Part shown: positions 63,926 to 64,000 of the stretch, in pieces
Position numbering within the stretch: position 1 is the first letter of the stretch
Layout of the letters: each line of letters opens with the position of its first letter
NCBI RefSeq assembly: GCF_029945965.1
Contig: NZ_JAQSDO010000015.1
Location: 871,952 to 935,951 of the forward strand
Reading direction: 5' to 3'
Source: Thermomonas sp.
GTDB lineage: Bacteria; Pseudomonadota; Gammaproteobacteria; Xanthomonadales; Xanthomonadaceae
DNA length: 64,000 bases
Program-made: the position numbers and the translations under genes
The notes under the pieces: generated by a model
The model's database searches: none
What the model was told of the DNA's origin: nothing
The model's input: only the letters and a program-made list of their open reading frames with translations

Positions 63926-64000
63926 TCAGCAGTTTTCGTACTTCCAGTTGCGACGCTTCCCTTCAGCCAGCCACTCTATGGTTTGCGCGATACGCTTGGT
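63926..64000 (-). CDS. YdeI/OmpD-associated-like protein, C-terminal end only
   Basis: Read on the reverse strand from the right edge, 24 residues end in EGKRRNWKYENC and a TGA stop. IAQTIEWLAEGKRRNWKY resembles the C-terminus of YdeI/OmpD-associated (bacteriocin-resistance) proteins. It is too short for a firm assignment, and the ORF track does not list it. Confidence 0.6.
   Translation of the reverse strand, partial: TKRIAQTIEWLAEGKRRNWKYENC

Overview
The window looks like ordinary chromosomal backbone from a high-GC gammaproteobacterium, most likely Xanthomonadaceae/Lysobacteraceae (a Lysobacter/Thermomonas/Xanthomonas relative; the genus cannot be fixed from sequence alone). Pointers are the kdsB-lpxK-msbA-exbD-exbB-comEC block, a fused E1 alpha/beta 2-oxoacid dehydrogenase protein, a class I fumarase, a small DUF6116-like protein, and GTAG-headed palindromic repeats like those known from Stenotrophomonas. 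I see no prophage, insertion sequence, CRISPR array, integrase or defence island. About 58 protein genes, three tRNAs and several terminators and short repeats fill the window, and almost every kilobase is coding.

Layout. 1-3.3 kb: sulfate activation (cysN partial, cysD) and a membrane-anchored glutamate-synthase-like flavoprotein, then GTAG repeats. 3.3-7.2 kb: an FtsX-type ABC transporter divergent from the esterase gene tesA. 7.2-7.6 kb: tRNA-Gly, tRNA-Cys and tRNA-Leu with a consensus promoter and interleaved terminators. 7.6-17.8 kb: pgsA, uvrC, a low-molecular-weight phosphatase, kdsB, lpxK, msbA, exbD, exbB and comEC, mostly overlapping, so an envelope (Kdo, lipid A, lipid A export) block. 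17.9-24.3 kb: lolD and a single lolC/E-type permease downstream of a complete succinate dehydrogenase operon that carries its own assembly factors (a DUF1674/SDHAF4-type gene, sdhC, sdhD, sdhA, sdhB, sdhE, ygfX), with ygfZ divergent. 25.2-32 kb: fdhD with a YdeP-type molybdoenzyme, then the fused E1 dehydrogenase and glutaryl-CoA dehydrogenase. 32-39.4 kb: small envelope proteins (two glycine-zipper proteins, DUF6116, DUF456), TatD, TcdA, a cytochrome c'-like protein, a cardiolipin synthase and an MscS channel. 39.4-47.9 kb: class I fumarase and glutathione peroxidase, each translationally coupled to one of two paralogous STAS-like proteins, plus a TerB-like protein, an ABC exporter, a sugar dehydrogenase, ferredoxin-NADP reductase and a membrane LytTR regulator. 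48-64 kb: a Dcp-type lipoprotein peptidase, Lhr helicase, an RsiV-like lipoprotein, a cold-shock protein with a structured leader, RluF, a DUF4034 protein, an acetyltransferase, a rhomboid protease, a POT peptide transporter, a GST, an M14 peptidase and the end of a YdeI-like gene.

Most genes are recognisable housekeeping families. The points most worth a second look are: the pair of paralogous STAS-like proteins, each coupled through ATGA to a redox or Fe-S enzyme; the 85-bp inverted-repeat element whose arm forms the end of lpxK; the membrane-anchored glutamate-synthase-like protein beside cysDN; the missing standard start codon of uvrC; and the repeat-containing leader of the cold-shock gene. 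None of these amounts to a demonstrated new system.
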